DNA of 64,000 nucleotides from KK5 sp034043675. GTDB taxonomy: Bacteria; Pseudomonadota; Gammaproteobacteria; Burkholderiales; Burkholderiaceae_C. A model generated the notes under the pieces. That model saw only the letters and a list, made by a program, of their open reading frames with translations. It made no database searches and was not told the DNA's origin. The stretch lies in contig NZ_JAXCLA010000009.1 of assembly GCF_034043675.1 (NCBI RefSeq), forward strand, positions 186,001 through 250,000, given 5' to 3'. Position 1 is the stretch's first letter, and each line of letters starts with the position of its first letter. Position numbers and translations under genes: made by a program. Shown piece after piece: positions 36,150 to 46,465 of this stretch.

Positions 36150-37376
36150 TTACTTCTGCTTCAACGCGCCAGCCAGCGCCTTCGACGCGTCGTCGACGGA
36201 CTGGTTGCTGTTCCAGAACTTGCTGACGATGTCGGTCACGGCGCCGACCATGTCCGGCGGCATCAGCGCGTCGGGGTTGGCGACCTGGCGCGAGGTCGTC
36301 TTCATCGCGGCCACGCCGGCCTGCGAGCAGATGTCCATCTTGCTGGTGTCGACGTCGGTACGGATCGGGATCGAGCCCTTCTTCGCGTTGAAGGCGACCT
36401 GCGTGTCCGGCGCGGTGAACACGGCGGCCAGCTTCTGCTGCGCGCCGATGGCGGTCTTGTCGCTGGTCTTCGGGAACACGAAGACGTCGCCGGCCACCAT
36501 GTACGGTGCGTTGGCGCCGAAGCCGGCGAAGCAGCCGTATTCCTTGCCGGCCGTCTGCTTGGCGTTGTTGAACTCGCCCTTGGCCCAGTCGCCCATGATC
36601 TGGAAGCCAGCCTTGCCGGTGATGACCATGGCGGTGGCGTCGTTCCAGTTGCGGCCCGGCGAGCCGGCGTCCACGTAGTCGTGCAGGCGCTTCAGCGTCG
36701 TCATCGCCTTCTTGAAGTTGGGCGTGTTGACGACCGACGGGTCATGGTCCTTGAAGAACTTCATGTAGGTGTCGGTACCACCCACGTGCAGCAGCACGGC
36801 GTAGAAGGTGATCCATTCCTGCCAGGCCTGGCCGCCCAGGGCCAGCGGCACGAGGCCGGCGGCCTTCAGCTTGTCCAGCGCGGCGAAGAACTCGTCGATC
36901 GTCTTGGGCTCGCCCTTGACGCCGGCCTTCTCCAGCGCGGCCTTGGAGTACCAGAACCAGGTCGGGTTGTGGATGTTGACCGGCACCGCGTAGTAGTGGC
37001 CCTTGATCTTGATCGCGTCGATCACGGGCTTCGGCAGGATCTTGTCCCAGCCTTCCTTGGCGGCGACGGCGTCGACGTCGTTCAGCAGGCCTTCGTTGAT
37101 CAGGTCGTGGTACTGCTGCGAGGTGTTGAACTGCGCGGCGGTCGGCGGGTTGCCGCCGGCCACGCGGCTGTTGATCGCGGCGCGGGCGTTGTCGGCGCCG
37201 GCCACGGCGTTGTCGACCCAGGTGCCGCCGGCCTTGGTGTAGGCGGCCGCCAGTTCCTTCACGGCAGCGGATTCGCCGCCGGACGTCCACCAGTGGATCA
37301 CCTCGGCCTTCTGTGCGTGCACGCCGGCGCTCAGGGCCAGCGCGGCTGCGGCGGCGATCACTTTGAATTGGTTCAT
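36150..37376 (-). CDS. sugar ABC transporter substrate-binding protein
   Basis: A 408-residue periplasmic protein with a signal peptide (MNQFKVIAAAAALALSAGVH, cut near VHAQ) and a CUT1 sugar-binding fold: VIHWWTSGGESAAVKELAAA, NTSQQYHDLINEGLLND, NPTWFWYSKAALEKAG. A stacking Trp is likely in HWW and WQEW. It receives the sugar for the MalF/MalG/UgpC importer and lies directly downstream of the GH1 gene (47 bp). ATG 37376 has GGAG 5-8 bases upstream. Similar proteins bind glucose, beta-glucosides or related disaccharides; the exact ligand is unproven. Confidence 0.94.
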   Translation of the reverse strand: MNQFKVIAAAAALALSAGVHAQKAEVIHWWTSGGESAAVKELAAAYTKAGGTWVDNAVAGADNARAAINSRVAGGNPPTAAQFNTSQQYHDLINEGLLNDVDAVAAKEGWDKILPKPVIDAIKIKGHYYAVPVNIHNPTWFWYSKAALEKAGVKGEPKTIDEFFAALDKLKAAGLVPLALGGQAWQEWITFYAVLLHVGGTDTYMKFFKDHDPSVVNTPNFKKAMTTLKRLHDYVDAGSPGRNWNDATAMVITGKAGFQIMGDWAKGEFNNAKQTAGKEYGCFAGFGANAPYMVAGDVFVFPKTSDKTAIGAQQKLAAVFTAPDTQVAFNAKKGSIPIRTDVDTSKMDICSQAGVAAMKTTSRQVANPDALMPPDMVGAVTDIVSKFWNSNQSVDDASKALAGALKQK

Positions 37377-37423
37377 CGTTGTCTCCTCTTGGGGTTCTAG
37401 GGCTTGGTGGGGAAAAGCTCGGT

Positions 37424-38773
<1,350 letters not shown>

Positions 38774-38823
38774 CTTGTCTCGTTCCTTGTACTGCTGTTG
38801 TTGTCTGCTTTTGGAAAACCGGA

Positions 38824-38839
38824 TTGGAACCGTTTCCAA
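38824..38839. promoter_or_regulatory. LacI-family operator TTGGAACCGTTTCCAA
   Basis: A 16-bp palindrome (TTGGAA, CCGT, TTCCAA) with outer 6-bp arms perfect and a central CG step, the form of LacI/CcpA-type operators such as TGGAAACCGGTTTCCA. It is 51 bp upstream of the glucosidase start. The repressor is most likely the LacI protein at 32048-33088. Confidence 0.8.
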
Positions 38840-38965
38840 AAGTGGCGCTATTGAAGCAGCCGGGTCGGCCCGAGTCATTGGTGATAACCCTCTGTTGGGG
38901 CGGCTTTGCAAAGTTACGAACGGGTACAGGAGACTCAGCCGGCCGAACTCTTCCAACGGTCCCGA

Positions 38966-39075
38966 AAGCCGGTGTGCCGGGGTGACGCCCAGGGCAATCA
39001 GGGATCGCCGGCGGGAGCGCCGTCCAGGCGCTCCGACCCGATTCCGCCCTGGGCGCTGCCCCGGCACGCCGGCTT
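38966..39075. repeat. 110-bp long hairpin in front of aidB
   Basis: Arms 38966-38995 (AAGCCGGTGTGCCGGGGTGA...) and 39046-39075 are inverted with about 26 of 30 positions paired; a further hairpin GGAGCGCC/GGCGCTCC sits in the loop (39014-39034). It ends 50 bp before aidB. Possible roles: structured 5' leader of aidB, terminator for a minus-strand transcript, or a repeat element; undecided. Confidence 0.7.
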
Positions 39076-39125
39076 CCCGCACAGAGCCGCATACTTGCCC
39101 TATCACCATCCGGAGACGACACGCG

Positions 39126-40781
39126 ATGAACGCCTGGCAAACCCACGAGATCGCCAACCAGGTCGACGAACTCCGCGGCTACAAGCTGCTCGACACCGAT
39201 CGGCCGCTGCTTGATGCACTGGAGCGCGCCGGTGCCGCCAGCTTCATTCCCAAGTTGTCCGCCTACGGCACCGAACTGGGCCGCGCCGACAGCTTCGAGG
39301 CCGGCGAACTGGCCAACCGGCATCACCCGGAGCTGAAGCTGTTCGACAAGCGCGGCCGGCGCATCGACCTGGTGGAGTTCCACCCGAGCTGGCATCAGAT
39401 GGCCGCGCTGTACCGCCGCCAGGGCATGGTCTCGCTGGCCTTCGACAACGAGCGCCGCGGCCGCTTCGCCGCCTGGGCCGCCGGCTTCTACATGCACGGG
39501 CAGGTCGAGGCCGGCACCCTGTGCCCGACGACGATGACGCAGGCCTCGATCCCCGTGCTGCAGAAGGAGCCCGAGCTGTGGGCGCAGCTGAAGGATCAGT
39601 TGTTCTCCACCGAATACGACGCGCGCGACGTGCCGCTGGCGCAGAAGAAATCCATCCTGCTGGGCATGGGCATGACCGAGAAGCAGGGCGGCTCCGACGT
39701 GCGTGCCAACACGACCACCGCCACACCGGTCGGCGAGGAAGGCCGCGGCCGCGAATACTGCATCCGCGGCCACAAGTGGTTCTTCTCCGCGCCGATGTGC
39801 GACGCGCACCTGGTCGTCGCCAAGACCGAGGACGGCGGCCCCAGCTGCTTCTTCGTGCCGCGCTGGAAGCCCGACGGCACGAAGAACCCGGTGCGCATCC
39901 AGCGCCTGAAGAACAAGCTCGGCAACCAGAGCAACAGCAGCTCCGAGGTGGAGTTCGAGGATGCCTACGGCCTGCTGATCGGCGAGCCCGGCCGCGGCAT
40001 CCCGACCATCATCGAGATGGCCACCTACACGCGGCTGAACTGCGTCGTCGGCAGCGCCGGCATCGTCAGGCAGGCTTTCGCGCAGGCGCTGCACTACGCA
40101 CGTGGCCGCAAGGCCTTCGGCAAGCTGCTGGTGCAGCAGCCGCTGATGCGCGCGGTGCTGGCGGACCTGGCGCTGGAAAGCGAGGGCAACGTCGCGCTGA
40201 TGATGCGGCTGTGCGAGGGCTACGAGAACCCGCAGGACGCCACGCAGCGCGCCTGGATGCGCATCATGACGCCGGCCGCCAAGTTCTGGGTCTGCAAGCG
40301 CGCGGTGGAGCTGACCGGCGAGGCGATGGAGGTGCTCGGCGGCAACGGCTACATCGACGACGGCATCATGGCCCGGCTGTTCCGCGAGGCGCCGGTCAAC
40401 TCGATCTGGGAAGGCTCGGGCAATGTGATGTGCCTGGACGTGATGCGCGCCGTGGCCCGCGAGCCCGAGGGCTTCTTCGCGCTGCTCGATGAGCTGCGGC
40501 GCGACGCGGCCGGCGAGCCGCGCCTGCTGGCCGAGGTGGATGAGCTGCGCACGCTGGTGAGCACCACGCCGCCCGCCGAGCTGGAAGGCCTGGGCCGCCG
40601 CTTCGCCCAGCAGCTGGTGCTGACCGCAATGGCCGTTCTGCTGCACCGGCATGCGCCGCCCTACGTGTCGCAGGCCTTCATCGCCACGCGGCTGGACCCG
40701 CGCTGGGGTCGCGTGGCCGGCGGCATCGACACGCGCGGCATCGATGTCGATGCATTGCTGCAGCGTGCCTTCCCTGCGTGA
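39126..40781 (+). CDS. aidB: AidB-type acyl-CoA dehydrogenase family protein
   Basis: A 551-residue flavoprotein of the AidB branch. It has CPTTMTQASIPVLQKEPE, GMGMTEKQGGSDVRANTT, NPVRIQRLKNKLGNQSNSSS (the Ser-rich stretch that follows FAD binding) and VNSIWEGSGNVMCLDVMRAV. E. coli AidB binds DNA and FAD and is part of the adaptive response to alkylation damage; its enzymatic role is unclear. It diverges from the GH1 operon and stands alone. ATG 39126 is well supported; longer frames lack sense. Confidence 0.92.
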   Translation: MNAWQTHEIANQVDELRGYKLLDTDRPLLDALERAGAASFIPKLSAYGTELGRADSFEAGELANRHHPELKLFDKRGRRIDLVEFHPSWHQMAALYRRQGMVSLAFDNERRGRFAAWAAGFYMHGQVEAGTLCPTTMTQASIPVLQKEPELWAQLKDQLFSTEYDARDVPLAQKKSILLGMGMTEKQGGSDVRANTTTATPVGEEGRGREYCIRGHKWFFSAPMCDAHLVVAKTEDGGPSCFFVPRWKPDGTKNPVRIQRLKNKLGNQSNSSSEVEFEDAYGLLIGEPGRGIPTIIEMATYTRLNCVVGSAGIVRQAFAQALHYARGRKAFGKLLVQQPLMRAVLADLALESEGNVALMMRLCEGYENPQDATQRAWMRIMTPAAKFWVCKRAVELTGEAMEVLGGNGYIDDGIMARLFREAPVNSIWEGSGNVMCLDVMRAVAREPEGFFALLDELRRDAAGEPRLLAEVDELRTLVSTTPPAELEGLGRRFAQQLVLTAMAVLLHRHAPPYVSQAFIATRLDPRWGRVAGGIDTRGIDVDALLQRAFPA

Positions 40782-40790
40782 CTGGACCGA

Positions 40791-41918
40791 TCAGAACTGC
40801 AGGAACGAGAAGCCCGCGCCGATGCTGGTCTGGCGGAAGTTGTAGTCGGTCAGCGTCTCGCCGTAGCCGCGGAACAGCTGCACGTACCAGCGCAGGCCGT
40901 TGGGCTGGTCCTTGAAGACAGCGTAGGTCCACTCGAACTGCAGGGCGCCGTACTTGGTGTCCTTGAAGGTCGTGCGGTAGAGCAGTTGCGCGGTGGACTT
41001 GCCGTTCACCCAGTTGAGCTGGAACTCGCCGTGGCCGCGGTAGCTGACGAGGTCCGGGTTGTTGTCCGTGGCCAGCGGCTCGTTGAGCCGGCTCAGGTAG
41101 CGGGTGATCAGCGACCAATCGCCGTGCTCGAAGCCGGCGCCCAGGGTCACCCGGTTCCAGCTGCGCGAGAGCGGGTCGGACTGGCCGTTGGACTGGTGCG
41201 TGAGGTTCAGCTGCGCGAAGCGCCATTGCCAGCCCAGCGGCAGGCTGCGCCAGCGCTCGGGCGTGGGCACCATGTAGATCAGCTCGGGCTCGTAGTCGCT
41301 GTTGCGAAAGGGCTTGGAGTCCTTGCCGTTCCAGATCTGCCAGAAAGCCTGCTGCGTGTAGGCGGCCCACAGGTCGGCCCCCGGCAGCAGCAGATCCTGC
41401 GCGAGCTTGGTGCGCAGCGAGAGCTGGAACTTGGCCTCCTCGTGCCGGTAGTTCGGCAGCTCAACGGCGGCCTGCGTGGGCGACTGCGGCGAGCGATTGA
41501 TCCGGTTCGTCCAGTGCAGCGGCAGCACGTAGTTGGCCTTGTAGCCGACGAAGTTGAAGACGCCGCGCTTGTCCTGCGGGTCCAGCTCCCAGTATTTGGA
41601 CAGCAGGCTGGGCGTCTCCTGTTTGTCCGCGGCCACGGGCACTGGGGCGTCCTTCGGGGCCAGCAGCGAGGTGGACGGCTGCGGCGCGCCGCCAGCGGGG
41701 TTCGCGGCCTCGCCCGGCGGCACGGCCGGCGCGGGCGCACGGCCCATGGCCTTGTCGTAGCAGATCAGGCGATCAGCCGGGGCGCCGATCTCGGCGCAGC
41801 GCGCCAGCGCGGGGCCGTCCGGCGGCGGCGCGGTCTGCGCGGTGGCCGGCAGCGTGGCGGCCAGCAATGCCAGCCGTGACAGTCTGTGGATCGGGTGTCG
41901 AGCAGTCGGCACGCGCAT
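40791..41918 (-). CDS. pldA: outer-membrane phospholipase A (PldA), with N-terminal extension
   Basis: A 375-residue OMPLA-type enzyme. After a signal peptide (cut near ATAQ) there is an extension of about 100 residues containing CAEIGAPADRLICYDKAMG, a C...RLxCYD pattern also seen in some secretion-associated proteins, and a Pro/Ala linker. The 12-strand barrel follows: YVLPLHWTN, YTQQAFWQI, then LTHQSNGQSDPLSRSWNR, which has the catalytic His and Ser (HQS) and Asn, and the C-terminal FSFLQF. OMPLA is a calcium-activated, dimeric A1/A2 lipase. It converges with aidB (9 bp apart). Confidence 0.9.
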   Translation of the reverse strand: MRVPTARHPIHRLSRLALLAATLPATAQTAPPPDGPALARCAEIGAPADRLICYDKAMGRAPAPAVPPGEAANPAGGAPQPSTSLLAPKDAPVPVAADKQETPSLLSKYWELDPQDKRGVFNFVGYKANYVLPLHWTNRINRSPQSPTQAAVELPNYRHEEAKFQLSLRTKLAQDLLLPGADLWAAYTQQAFWQIWNGKDSKPFRNSDYEPELIYMVPTPERWRSLPLGWQWRFAQLNLTHQSNGQSDPLSRSWNRVTLGAGFEHGDWSLITRYLSRLNEPLATDNNPDLVSYRGHGEFQLNWVNGKSTAQLLYRTTFKDTKYGALQFEWTYAVFKDQPNGLRWYVQLFRGYGETLTDYNFRQTSIGAGFSFLQF

Positions 41919-42033
41919 CGTTCGCTTCCCCCTTTTTAGTCCGGCTGAACCGGCGAACGGAGTGTAGGGAGCGGCATGCCGCTGCCCTGCCAGCGCCGGC
42001 GAGTTGCGCGTGTAGGAATCGAGGAGGGCGGCG

Positions 42034-42765
42034 TCAGATGCCCGCCGCGCCGATCTCCGCGACGGCGTTTGCCAGCCACAGCTTCAGCCGCTGGCGCTCC
42101 AGCAGGCCCAGCTTCGGCCCCTCGCCGCCGGGCGCATGGCGGGCGGCCCAGAAGCTGCTGTTGCTCGCATCGATCTTGCGGACCACCGTGTCGTCCAGGT
42201 GGCGGAGCTTGACGACGCGTGCGCCGAGTCCGAGCGCGCGGGCGAGCTGGCCGGAGGCCTCGAGCTGCGAGAAGTCGTCGCCGCGCAACTGGTTGAGCAC
42301 CAGCACGTACTGCAGGCGCGGGCCGAAACGGTCCAGCAGCTTCTGCAGCAGGTCCACCGAATCCCGTCCGGCATCCATCACATGCCAGTAGCGGATGACC
42401 ACGCCGGACTCCTCGGCGACGTCGAGCACGCCCGAGTCGTCCATCCAGCGGGTCAGCGGCTCGTGCGTCTGCGCGGCCAGGTCGACCAGCACGCGGTGGC
42501 CGGGCTGCTGCTCGACGGCGGTTTCCAGGATCGCATCCAGCGCTTCGTAGCGGTCGATCACCACGGGGCTGGCGTAATCCGCGTAGAAGCGCATCAGCGC
42601 GCCGTGCGAGCGGTCGGTGTCGAAGCCGGTGAAGGGGATGTTGCGGTCGATCAGCAGTTGCGCGATGAGCCGGGCGACGACGGACTTGCCGACCCCGCCC
42701 TTCTCGCCACCGATCAGGTGGATGGTCGAACTCTCGCGGACTTCATCATTGAGCGTGGGAATCAT
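42034..42765 (-). CDS. ParA/MinD-like P-loop ATPase, mobilisation-type
   Basis: A 243-residue SIMIBI-type ATPase. The deviant Walker A is GGEKGGVGKSV (Lys at residue 27, signature Lys at 22), then GFDTDRSHG, VLVDLAAQTHEPL (Walker B region) and VLVLNQLRGDDF. A short acidic N-terminus and no DNA-binding domain are seen. Similar proteins are called ParA-like or MobD-like and are found on plasmids and in chromosomal mobilisation remnants. No partner ParB is nearby; function unclear. Confidence 0.8.
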   Translation of the reverse strand: MIPTLNDEVRESSTIHLIGGEKGGVGKSVVARLIAQLLIDRNIPFTGFDTDRSHGALMRFYADYASPVVIDRYEALDAILETAVEQQPGHRVLVDLAAQTHEPLTRWMDDSGVLDVAEESGVVIRYWHVMDAGRDSVDLLQKLLDRFGPRLQYVLVLNQLRGDDFSQLEASGQLARALGLGARVVKLRHLDDTVVRKIDASNSSFWAARHAPGGEGPKLGLLERQRLKLWLANAVAEIGAAGI

Positions 42766-42912
42766 CGGGGCTGCCTTGGGTGAGTGCGGGGCGCAAGTGC
42801 GGGCGTAAATGCGGACGAGTCGCAGGGATCATGCCAGCCGGGCGGTGCCCAGGTGGGTCGACCCACCCCGCTACACTCCCGCGCTCTGAGTATTTCCTGA
42901 GTTCCAGCCGTC

Positions 42913-45246
42913 TTGGACAAGATCCTGCTTCAAATCGCCGCCGAGCTGAAGGTTCGCCCGGCACAGGTCAACGCAGCCGTGGAGCTGCTGGATGGCGGGG
43001 CCACGGTGCCCTTCATCGCCCGCTACCGCAAGGAGGCCACCGACGGCCTCGACGACACGCAGCTGCGTGATCTCGAAGCCCGCCTCTCCTACCTGCGCGA
43101 GCTGGAAGACCGCCGCGCCGCGGTGCTCAAGAGCATCGACGAGCAGGGCAAGCTGACGCCCGAGCTGCGCGCTGCCATCGAGGCCGCGCCCACCAAGCAG
43201 GAGCTGGAAGACCTCTACCTGCCGTACAAGCAGAAGCGCCGCACCAAGGGCATGATCGCCCGCGAGGCGGGCATCGAGCCGTTGGCCGACAAGCTGTTCG
43301 CCGACCCCACGCTCGACCCGATGAACGAGGCGCCTGCCTTCATCAACGCGGAGGCCGGTTTTGCCGACGCTTTTGCCGTGCTCGACGGCGTGCGCGACAT
43401 CCTGTCCGAACGCTGGGCCGAAGACGCCGTGCTGATCGGCAAGCTGCGGGAATGGCTGTGGGCGGAAGGCCTGTTCAAGTCCAAGCTGATGGACGGCAAG
43501 GACGAGAACAACCCCGACATCGCCAAGTTCCGCGACTACTTCGACTACGACGAGCCGATCCGCACCGTGCCTTCGCACCGCGCGCTGGCCGTGTTCCGCG
43601 GCCGCACCTTGGAGTTCCTGGACGCCAAGCTGGCGCTCGATGAAGAGGTCGTCGCCGGCAAGCCCGGCCTGGCCGAAGGCCGCATCGCCCAGCACCTCGG
43701 CTGGAGCCTGCAGAACCGTGCCGGCGATGCGCTGATACGCAAGACCGTGGCCTGGACCTGGAAGGTCAAGCTCAGCATGAGCCTGGAGCGCGACCTGTTC
43801 GCCCGCCTGCGCGACGACGCGGAGGCCGTGGCCATCAAGGTCTTCGCCGAGAACCTGCGCGACCTGCTGCTGGCCGCACCCGCCGGCAAGCGCGTCGTGA
43901 TGGGCCTGGACCCCGGCATCCGCACCGGCGTCAAGGTGGCCGTGGTCAGCGACACCGGCCGCGTGTTGGACACCCACACCGTCTACCCGCACGAGCCGCG
44001 CAAGGACTGGGAAGGCTCGCTGCATACCTTGGGCCGCCTCGTGGCCACGCACGGGGTGAACCTGATCGCGATCGGCAACGGCACCGCCAGCCGCGAGACC
44101 GACAAGCTGGCCGCCGACCTGATCAAGCGCATCCAGCAGATCGCGCCGGGCACGCATATCGAGAAGGTCGTCGTCAGCGAGGCGGGTGCATCGGTCTACT
44201 CCGCCTCCGAGTTCGCATCGAAGGAACTGCCGGAGCTGGACGTCAGCCTGCGCGGCGCCGTCTCGATCGCCCGCCGCCTGCAGGATCCGCTGGCCGAGCT
44301 GGTCAAGATCGATCCCAAGAGCATCGGCGTGGGCCAGTACCAGCACGACGTCAACCAGAGCGGCCTGGCGAAGACGCTGGACGCCGTGGTCGAGGACTGC
44401 GTGAACTCGGTCGGCGTGGACCTGAACACAGCGTCCGCGCCGCTGCTGGCGCGGGTCTCGGGCCTGTCGGGTACGGTGGCGGCGAGCATCGTGCGCTGGC
44501 GCGATGCCAACGGCGCGTTCCGCTCGCGCAAGCAGTTGCTCGAAGTGAGCGGCCTGGGCCCGAAGACCTTCGAGCAGGCGGCCGGCTTCCTGCGCATCCG
44601 CGACGGCGATAACCCGCTGGACCTGACCGGCGTGCACCCCGAGACCTATCCGGTGGTGCAGCGCATCCTCGACAAGGTGGCCCGCCCGGTGGCCGAGGTG
44701 ATGGGCAAGAGTGACGTGATCCGCGCGCTGAAGCCGGAGGCCTTCGCCGACGAGAAGTTCGGCGCCATCACCGTCAAGGACATCCTGACCGAGCTGGAGA
44801 AGCCCGGCCGCGACCCGCGCCCGGACTTCAAGGTGGCCCGCTTCAACGATGGCGTGGACGACATCAAGGACCTGGTCGAAGGCATGGTGCTCGAAGGCAC
44901 GGTCAGCAACGTCGCGCAGTTCGGCGCCTTCGTGGACCTGGGCGTGCACCAGGACGGCCTGGTCCACGTGAGCCAGCTGTCGAACAAGTTCGTCAACGAC
45001 GCGCGCGAGATCGTCAAGACCGGCGACATCGTCAAGGTCCGCGTGCTGGAGGTGGACATCGCCCGCAAGCGCATCTCGCTGACGATGAAGCTCGACGCCG
45101 CGCCACAGCAGCGCGGCGCGGGCAAGGCGGCGGACAACAGCTACCGGCCGGCTGGCCGTGGCGAGCGCCCGCGCGGCGCGGCCTCGGCGCCCCAGGCGCC
45201 GGCGGGCGGCGCGATGGCGGCTGCCTTCGCCAAGCTGAAGCGCTGA
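42913..45246 (+). CDS. tex: Tex transcription accessory protein
   Basis: A 777-residue RNA-binding protein. It has the Tex N-terminal domain (ELKVRPAQVNAAVELLDGGA, FIARYRKEATDGLDDTQLRD), a YqgF-like nuclease-fold domain (VVMGLDPGIRTGVKVAVVSD), two HhH motifs (LNTASAPLLARVSGLSGTVA) and a C-terminal S1 domain (GMVLEGTVSNVAQFGAFVDL). The C-terminal tail is Gly/Pro/Ala-rich. Start is TTG at 42913, which matches the normal N-terminus; no ATG lies near. Tex influences transcription and RNA turnover; it is usually monocistronic as here. Confidence 0.95.
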   Translation: MDKILLQIAAELKVRPAQVNAAVELLDGGATVPFIARYRKEATDGLDDTQLRDLEARLSYLRELEDRRAAVLKSIDEQGKLTPELRAAIEAAPTKQELEDLYLPYKQKRRTKGMIAREAGIEPLADKLFADPTLDPMNEAPAFINAEAGFADAFAVLDGVRDILSERWAEDAVLIGKLREWLWAEGLFKSKLMDGKDENNPDIAKFRDYFDYDEPIRTVPSHRALAVFRGRTLEFLDAKLALDEEVVAGKPGLAEGRIAQHLGWSLQNRAGDALIRKTVAWTWKVKLSMSLERDLFARLRDDAEAVAIKVFAENLRDLLLAAPAGKRVVMGLDPGIRTGVKVAVVSDTGRVLDTHTVYPHEPRKDWEGSLHTLGRLVATHGVNLIAIGNGTASRETDKLAADLIKRIQQIAPGTHIEKVVVSEAGASVYSASEFASKELPELDVSLRGAVSIARRLQDPLAELVKIDPKSIGVGQYQHDVNQSGLAKTLDAVVEDCVNSVGVDLNTASAPLLARVSGLSGTVAASIVRWRDANGAFRSRKQLLEVSGLGPKTFEQAAGFLRIRDGDNPLDLTGVHPETYPVVQRILDKVARPVAEVMGKSDVIRALKPEAFADEKFGAITVKDILTELEKPGRDPRPDFKVARFNDGVDDIKDLVEGMVLEGTVSNVAQFGAFVDLGVHQDGLVHVSQLSNKFVNDAREIVKTGDIVKVRVLEVDIARKRISLTMKLDAAPQQRGAGKAADNSYRPAGRGERPRGAASAPQAPAGGAMAAAFAKLKR

Positions 45247-45287
45247 CGCAGCGTCGGGGCGTGCGCTTGTCACGCTACGATCAATCC

Positions 45288-46049
45288 ATGCCGACACTGC
45301 GCCATCTCCTGCTCGCCGCGCTGGTCGCCGCGTGCGGAATGCCGGCGCAGGCGGTCTCGCGCTGGCATTTCGTCACCGAGCAGTTCGCGCCTTATAGCTA
45401 CGAGAAGGACGGCCGTGCCGACGGGCCGATGGCGGACGTGCTGCGCGAGGTCTGCGCGCGGCTGGACGTCGAATGCCGCATCGAGGTGCTGCCCTGGCGC
45501 CGCGCCTTCGCCGAGGGTGAGCGCGGCGAGGTCGACGGCGTGTTCAGCATCGTCGACCGGACCGAGCACCATACCGAGTTCATCGTGTCCGCGCCGGTCG
45601 TCGAGGCGCGCTACAGCTTCTTCGCCAAGGCGCCCAGCAGCTTCGTCTACCGCGCGCCGGCCGACCTGAACGGCCGCACCATCGGCGTCTATGGGCCCTC
45701 GGCCAGCTCGCGCATCCTGGCCGACCTGGCGGCCGGTACCAATGCCGACATGGCCGTCGAGATCGACAACGCCGCCGCCTTGCGCAAGCTGCAGGCCGGC
45801 CGCTACGGCGCGAACGGCCTGGTGCTGGCCAACGAGCGGGTGGCCGAGGAGTTCATCGCCAGCCAGCGGCTCGACAGCCTGCGCACCGTCGGCATCGCTG
45901 CGCGCTTCAACTACAGCTTCGGCCTGGCGCGCCGCCGCGCTTCGGATGTGGAGCGTTTCAACCAGGCGCTGGGCGCGCTGTGCCGCAGCGGGCGGCTGCA
46001 GGCGCTGCTGGACCGCTACCGGATGGAAGCGGCGCCCTGCCGCCGCTGA
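45288..46049 (+). CDS. periplasmic ABC-type amino-acid-binding-like protein
   Basis: A 253-residue exported protein. After the signal peptide (LLLAALVAACGMPAQA) comes a periplasmic SBP_bac_3 fold: FVTEQFAPYSYEKDGRADGP, VECRIEVLPWRRAFAEGERG, GRTIGVYGPSASSRILAD. Proteins like this in betaproteobacteria lack permease partners and often act as sensors or unknown solute-binding proteins. A DUF1801-like gene follows 11 bp later. Confidence 0.88.
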   Translation: MPTLRHLLLAALVAACGMPAQAVSRWHFVTEQFAPYSYEKDGRADGPMADVLREVCARLDVECRIEVLPWRRAFAEGERGEVDGVFSIVDRTEHHTEFIVSAPVVEARYSFFAKAPSSFVYRAPADLNGRTIGVYGPSASSRILADLAAGTNADMAVEIDNAAALRKLQAGRYGANGLVLANERVAEEFIASQRLDSLRTVGIAARFNYSFGLARRRASDVERFNQALGALCRSGRLQALLDRYRMEAAPCRR

Positions 46050-46060
46050 AGGAAGAAATC

Positions 46061-46465
46061 GTGGACGGCCTGCTGCGCTTCGACGGTGCTCGTGCGCATG
46101 ATCCGGCGATCGACGCCTGGTTCAACCGCCGGCCGGACGCGCTGGGTGCGCTGGCGCAGCAGTGGTTCCAGCAGATGCGCCGCTGCGGCGACGACGTGCT
46201 GGAGCTGTTCCATGACGGCTGCCCGGTCGTCTGCGTCGGCGACCTGCCTTTCGCCTACGTCAATGCCTTCACGGCGCACGTCAACGTCGGCTTCTTCCGC
46301 GGCGCCTCGCTGTCCGATCCTGCCGGCCTGCTGGAAGGCAGCGGCAAGGCGATGCGGCATGTGAAGCTGCGGCCCGGGCAGGCGAGCGATGCCGCGGCGC
46401 TGGAGGCGCTGATCGAAGCGGCTTACGTCGACGTCAGGCGGCTGCAGGGGCCAGCGGCAGCGTGA
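46061..46465 (+). CDS. DUF1801-like protein
   Basis: A 134-residue protein: LRFDGARAHDPAIDAWFNRR then LAQQWFQQMRRCGDDVLELF, and FAYVNAFTAHVNVGFFRGAS with KAMRHVKLRPGQA, the DUF1801/YdhG-like set. GTG 46061 is preceded by GAAGGAAG. The gene's last 32 bp overlap the tail of the convergent histidine kinase gene. Its function is unknown. Confidence 0.83.
   Translation: MDGLLRFDGARAHDPAIDAWFNRRPDALGALAQQWFQQMRRCGDDVLELFHDGCPVVCVGDLPFAYVNAFTAHVNVGFFRGASLSDPAGLLEGSGKAMRHVKLRPGQASDAAALEALIEAAYVDVRRLQGPAAA

Larger units (their letters stand above)
38774..39125. promoter_or_regulatory. divergent region between glucosidase operon and aidB
   Basis: A 352-bp region between two divergent genes. The glucosidase side holds the LacI-like operator (38824-38839) and a half-site TTTTGGAAAACC at about 38809-38820. 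The aidB side holds the long hairpin at 38966-39075. GGAGACGACACGCG before ATG 39126 is the likely aidB ribosome site. Promoter elements were not clear enough to place. Confidence 0.5.

Noticed and set aside
38774..39125. Riboswitch (glycine, TPP, SAM or cobalamin type) before aidB
   Set aside because: None of the core motifs I know for these classes could be placed; only a long hairpin is supported.
42034..42765. P-loop ATPase as chromosome-partitioning parA or replication origin mark
   Set aside because: No parB, gidB, dnaA or parS-like repeats were seen near it.
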